NCBI RefSeq assembly: GCF_002954325.1
Contig: NZ_MQVX01000001.1
Coordinates: forward strand, 1,677,205-1,741,204
Length of the DNA stretch: 64,000 nt
DNA from: Aureicoccus marinus
Lineage (GTDB): Bacteria > Bacteroidota > Bacteroidia > Flavobacteriales > Flavobacteriaceae
Reading direction: 5' to 3'
The notes under the pieces were generated by a model. It was given only the letters and a program-made list of their open reading frames with translations, was not told where the DNA came from and searched no databases. This document shows positions 62,887-64,000 of this stretch, piece by piece. The translations under genes were made by a program, and so were the position numbers. The first letter of the stretch is position 1. Every line of letters begins with the position of its first letter.

Positions 62887-63016
62887 TCAATTCATTAATT
62901 GAATTGTTTAAAAGGGGTCATCCGGCGAATTGGAACGACCTGAAGCCCGCTATGTTCTAGGTTTGCCTCAGTGATCTCCAAGACGGGGTATCCTTAAATT
63001 TTAAAAATAAACCCAT

Positions 63017-63406
63017 ATGAAGTCCTTAATTCTAGGAGTACTGACGCTCCTCTCATTCAGCTTAGCACAAGCCCAAAACACCCATTCAAACTCCCCATAT
63101 CAATTTATCGGGGAATGGCAACTCGATATGACTCCGAATGATTCCACAGACAACAATTTTGCGATCATGCACATCGAAAAAGTAGACAGCAAAGGCTTCT
63201 ACGGAGTCTTTTACCGAGAAGGTGTACAAATTGAAGAGGGGCGCATCAATTCCCAAACCGGTCATCTCTACGGAGCCTTGGTTTCGAGAGATAATTCCGG
63301 CAGTTACAATACCAGTTTTTACCTCAAAGAGGGCAAGCTGTATGGGTCGACCCATGCGATAGACCGGGATTTTTTAGCCGTCTGGACCGCCACAAAAAAA
63401 GAGTAG
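63017..63406 (+). CDS. Small exported protein of unknown function
   Basis: A 129-residue protein with a signal peptide ending near LAQAQ (residue 20). The mature part is beta-rich: YQFIGEWQLDMTPNDSTDNN (about 28-47), FYGVFYREGVQIEEGRINS and LYGALVSRDNSGSYNTSFYL. The pattern G-E-W-x-L and alternating G-Y/L resembles a small lipocalin-like or NlpE-like barrel, as in two other proteins of this window, but no firm family is recognised. It lies 130 bases after the AraC-type regulator; that gap holds no gene that I can see. Confidence 0.75.
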   Translation: MKSLILGVLTLLSFSLAQAQNTHSNSPYQFIGEWQLDMTPNDSTDNNFAIMHIEKVDSKGFYGVFYREGVQIEEGRINSQTGHLYGALVSRDNSGSYNTSFYLKEGKLYGSTHAIDRDFLAVWTATKKE

Positions 63407-63420
63407 TAAGTCAATTTACA

Positions 63421-63461
63421 GTTTCATGCCGGGAAGAATTTCTATCTTCTCGGCATGAAAC
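63421..63461 (+). promoter_or_regulatory. 17-bp hairpin spanning the start codon of the last gene
   Basis: The left arm at 63421-63437 pairs with the right arm at 63445-63461 over 17 positions (16 Watson-Crick, one G-T) around a 7-base loop. The outer 11 bp (GTTTCATGCCG with CGGCATGAAAC) are perfect. The ATG at 63455-63457 lies inside the right arm, so the folded RNA would hide the start codon. There is no T-run, so it is not a typical terminator. Confidence 0.65.
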
Positions 63462-64000
63462 ATTTCCTGAGTATCCTTTGTTTGTTCCTTCTCTTTAGCT
63501 CTTGCGACCAACTCAAAAAGAAAGAAGAAACTCCTACTCCCGAACAGGCAGAAAAAGACGAATTTGACAAATTATTCGAACAAGCCACCCCTGTTTTTGA
63601 TTCTGCCCACTGGGCCAGGCAAGAAAGCCTACGAGCCGAGGAATTGGCCAAAGAGAACGACACCAATAGTTATTACCGAACCGATCTTTACCAAAAGATC
63701 CACCAAAAAGTACTGACCGACGATCTCTCTATAGACGACAGACGATTCATTTGCGATAGTGTGCTGGAGCAGTCCCGAACATTGAGTGACCAAGGTTGGT
63801 CCATGATGGACAGTATTTTGCAAGCCCTCCCGAAGACTCATAAAAACAGGCTCTTTTTTGAAGCGCTCAGGGCAGACCATTTAGGAGCCAGTCACCGAGC
63901 AGGTCCAAAAGGGATTCTCTACGGATTGTATCGTTTTAGTCCAGACAGCATTGCTTCTTCTACCTCTTTGTCGACTTACGAATTGTCCGAGGGCAATGAA
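63455..64000 (+). CDS. Lipoprotein of unknown function (partial, runs off the window)
   Basis: From ATG 63455 the frame stays open to the end of the window (182 codons). MKHFLSILCLFLLFSSC is a compact lipoprotein signal with Cys17 as the lipidated residue. The mature part begins with a Lys/Glu/Pro-rich linker, then mainly helix: EFDKLFEQATPVFDSAHWAR, then NSYYRTDLYQKIHQKVLTDD and DSVLEQSRTLSDQGWSMMDS. No domain is recognised. The start codon lies in a stable hairpin (63421-63461). Confidence 0.75.
   Translation, partial: MKHFLSILCLFLLFSSCDQLKKKEETPTPEQAEKDEFDKLFEQATPVFDSAHWARQESLRAEELAKENDTNSYYRTDLYQKIHQKVLTDDLSIDDRRFICDSVLEQSRTLSDQGWSMMDSILQALPKTHKNRLFFEALRADHLGASHRAGPKGILYGLYRFSPDSIASSTSLSTYELSEGNE

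Noticed and set aside
1-64000. CRISPR array, prophage or insertion sequence
   Set aside because: No regularly spaced repeats with unique spacers, no transposase, integrase or phage structural genes were seen. The only direct repeats are the 143-bp tandem pair and small promoter repeats.

Overview
The window comes from a Bacteroidota genome, most likely class Flavobacteriia. Four things point there. Several genes are preceded by the lineage's -7 promoter element TAnnTTTG (before rpsO, the pirin gene, yqeY, mraZ and the alpha/beta hydrolase). There is a 4108-residue secreted protein with a gliding-motility/type IX secretion C-terminal domain. AccD has lost its zinc-ribbon cysteines. The division/cell-wall cluster has the Bacteroidota order mraZ-rsmH-ftsL-ftsI-murE-mraY-murD-ftsW-murG-murC-ftsQ-ftsA-ftsZ. 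MurE carries the DNPR motif of meso-diaminopimelate-adding enzymes.

Layout. 0-8.6 kb is mostly plus-strand housekeeping: the fbaA end, accD, rpsO, pnp, rpoD, rpe, ypdA and an unknown gene, with one outer-membrane-type lipoprotein on the minus strand and a possible small structured RNA after rpoD. 8.6-19.3 kb is one very compact minus-strand array of about 12 genes. Its promoter-proximal half encodes an unusual redox set: three separate Rieske [2Fe-2S] fusions (to an FMN glutamate-synthase-like domain, a ThDP pyruvate-oxidase-like enzyme, and a ferric-reductase-type haem membrane domain), an NhaP-type antiporter, two small membrane proteins, a Cys-rich membrane-anchored protein and an exported YHS protein. 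Its distal half holds LysE, DinB, NRDE and ATP-grasp genes. I regard the Rieske block as the best candidate for an undescribed system.

19.4-35 kb has a decayed DoxX-like gene, the giant SprB-like adhesin, a pirin and an exported amidohydrolase. 35-43.5 kb is accessory: small exported or membrane proteins of unknown function, a VOC protein, DUF6122, DUF2750, DUF998, a CPBP protease, a Rossmann oxidoreductase and a broken GNAT gene. At 43.6-44.0 kb a 143-bp structured repeat is tandemly duplicated next to tRNA-Arg(TCG). 44-60 kb is yqeY followed by the full division/murein cluster, transcribed leftward from an mraZ promoter overlapped by GTG boxes at exact 10-bp spacing. 60-64 kb holds a hydrolase, engB, a membrane AraC-type regulator and two small exported proteins, the last cut by the window edge and with its start codon inside a 17-bp hairpin.

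Quality warning. At least nine genes or gene parts are broken by single-base indels, most of them one base missing from a short homopolymer. Among them are mraZ, ftsQ and murG, the last two normally indispensable. Sequence error is the likeliest cause. I list the reading-frame pieces as they stand and say which belong together.
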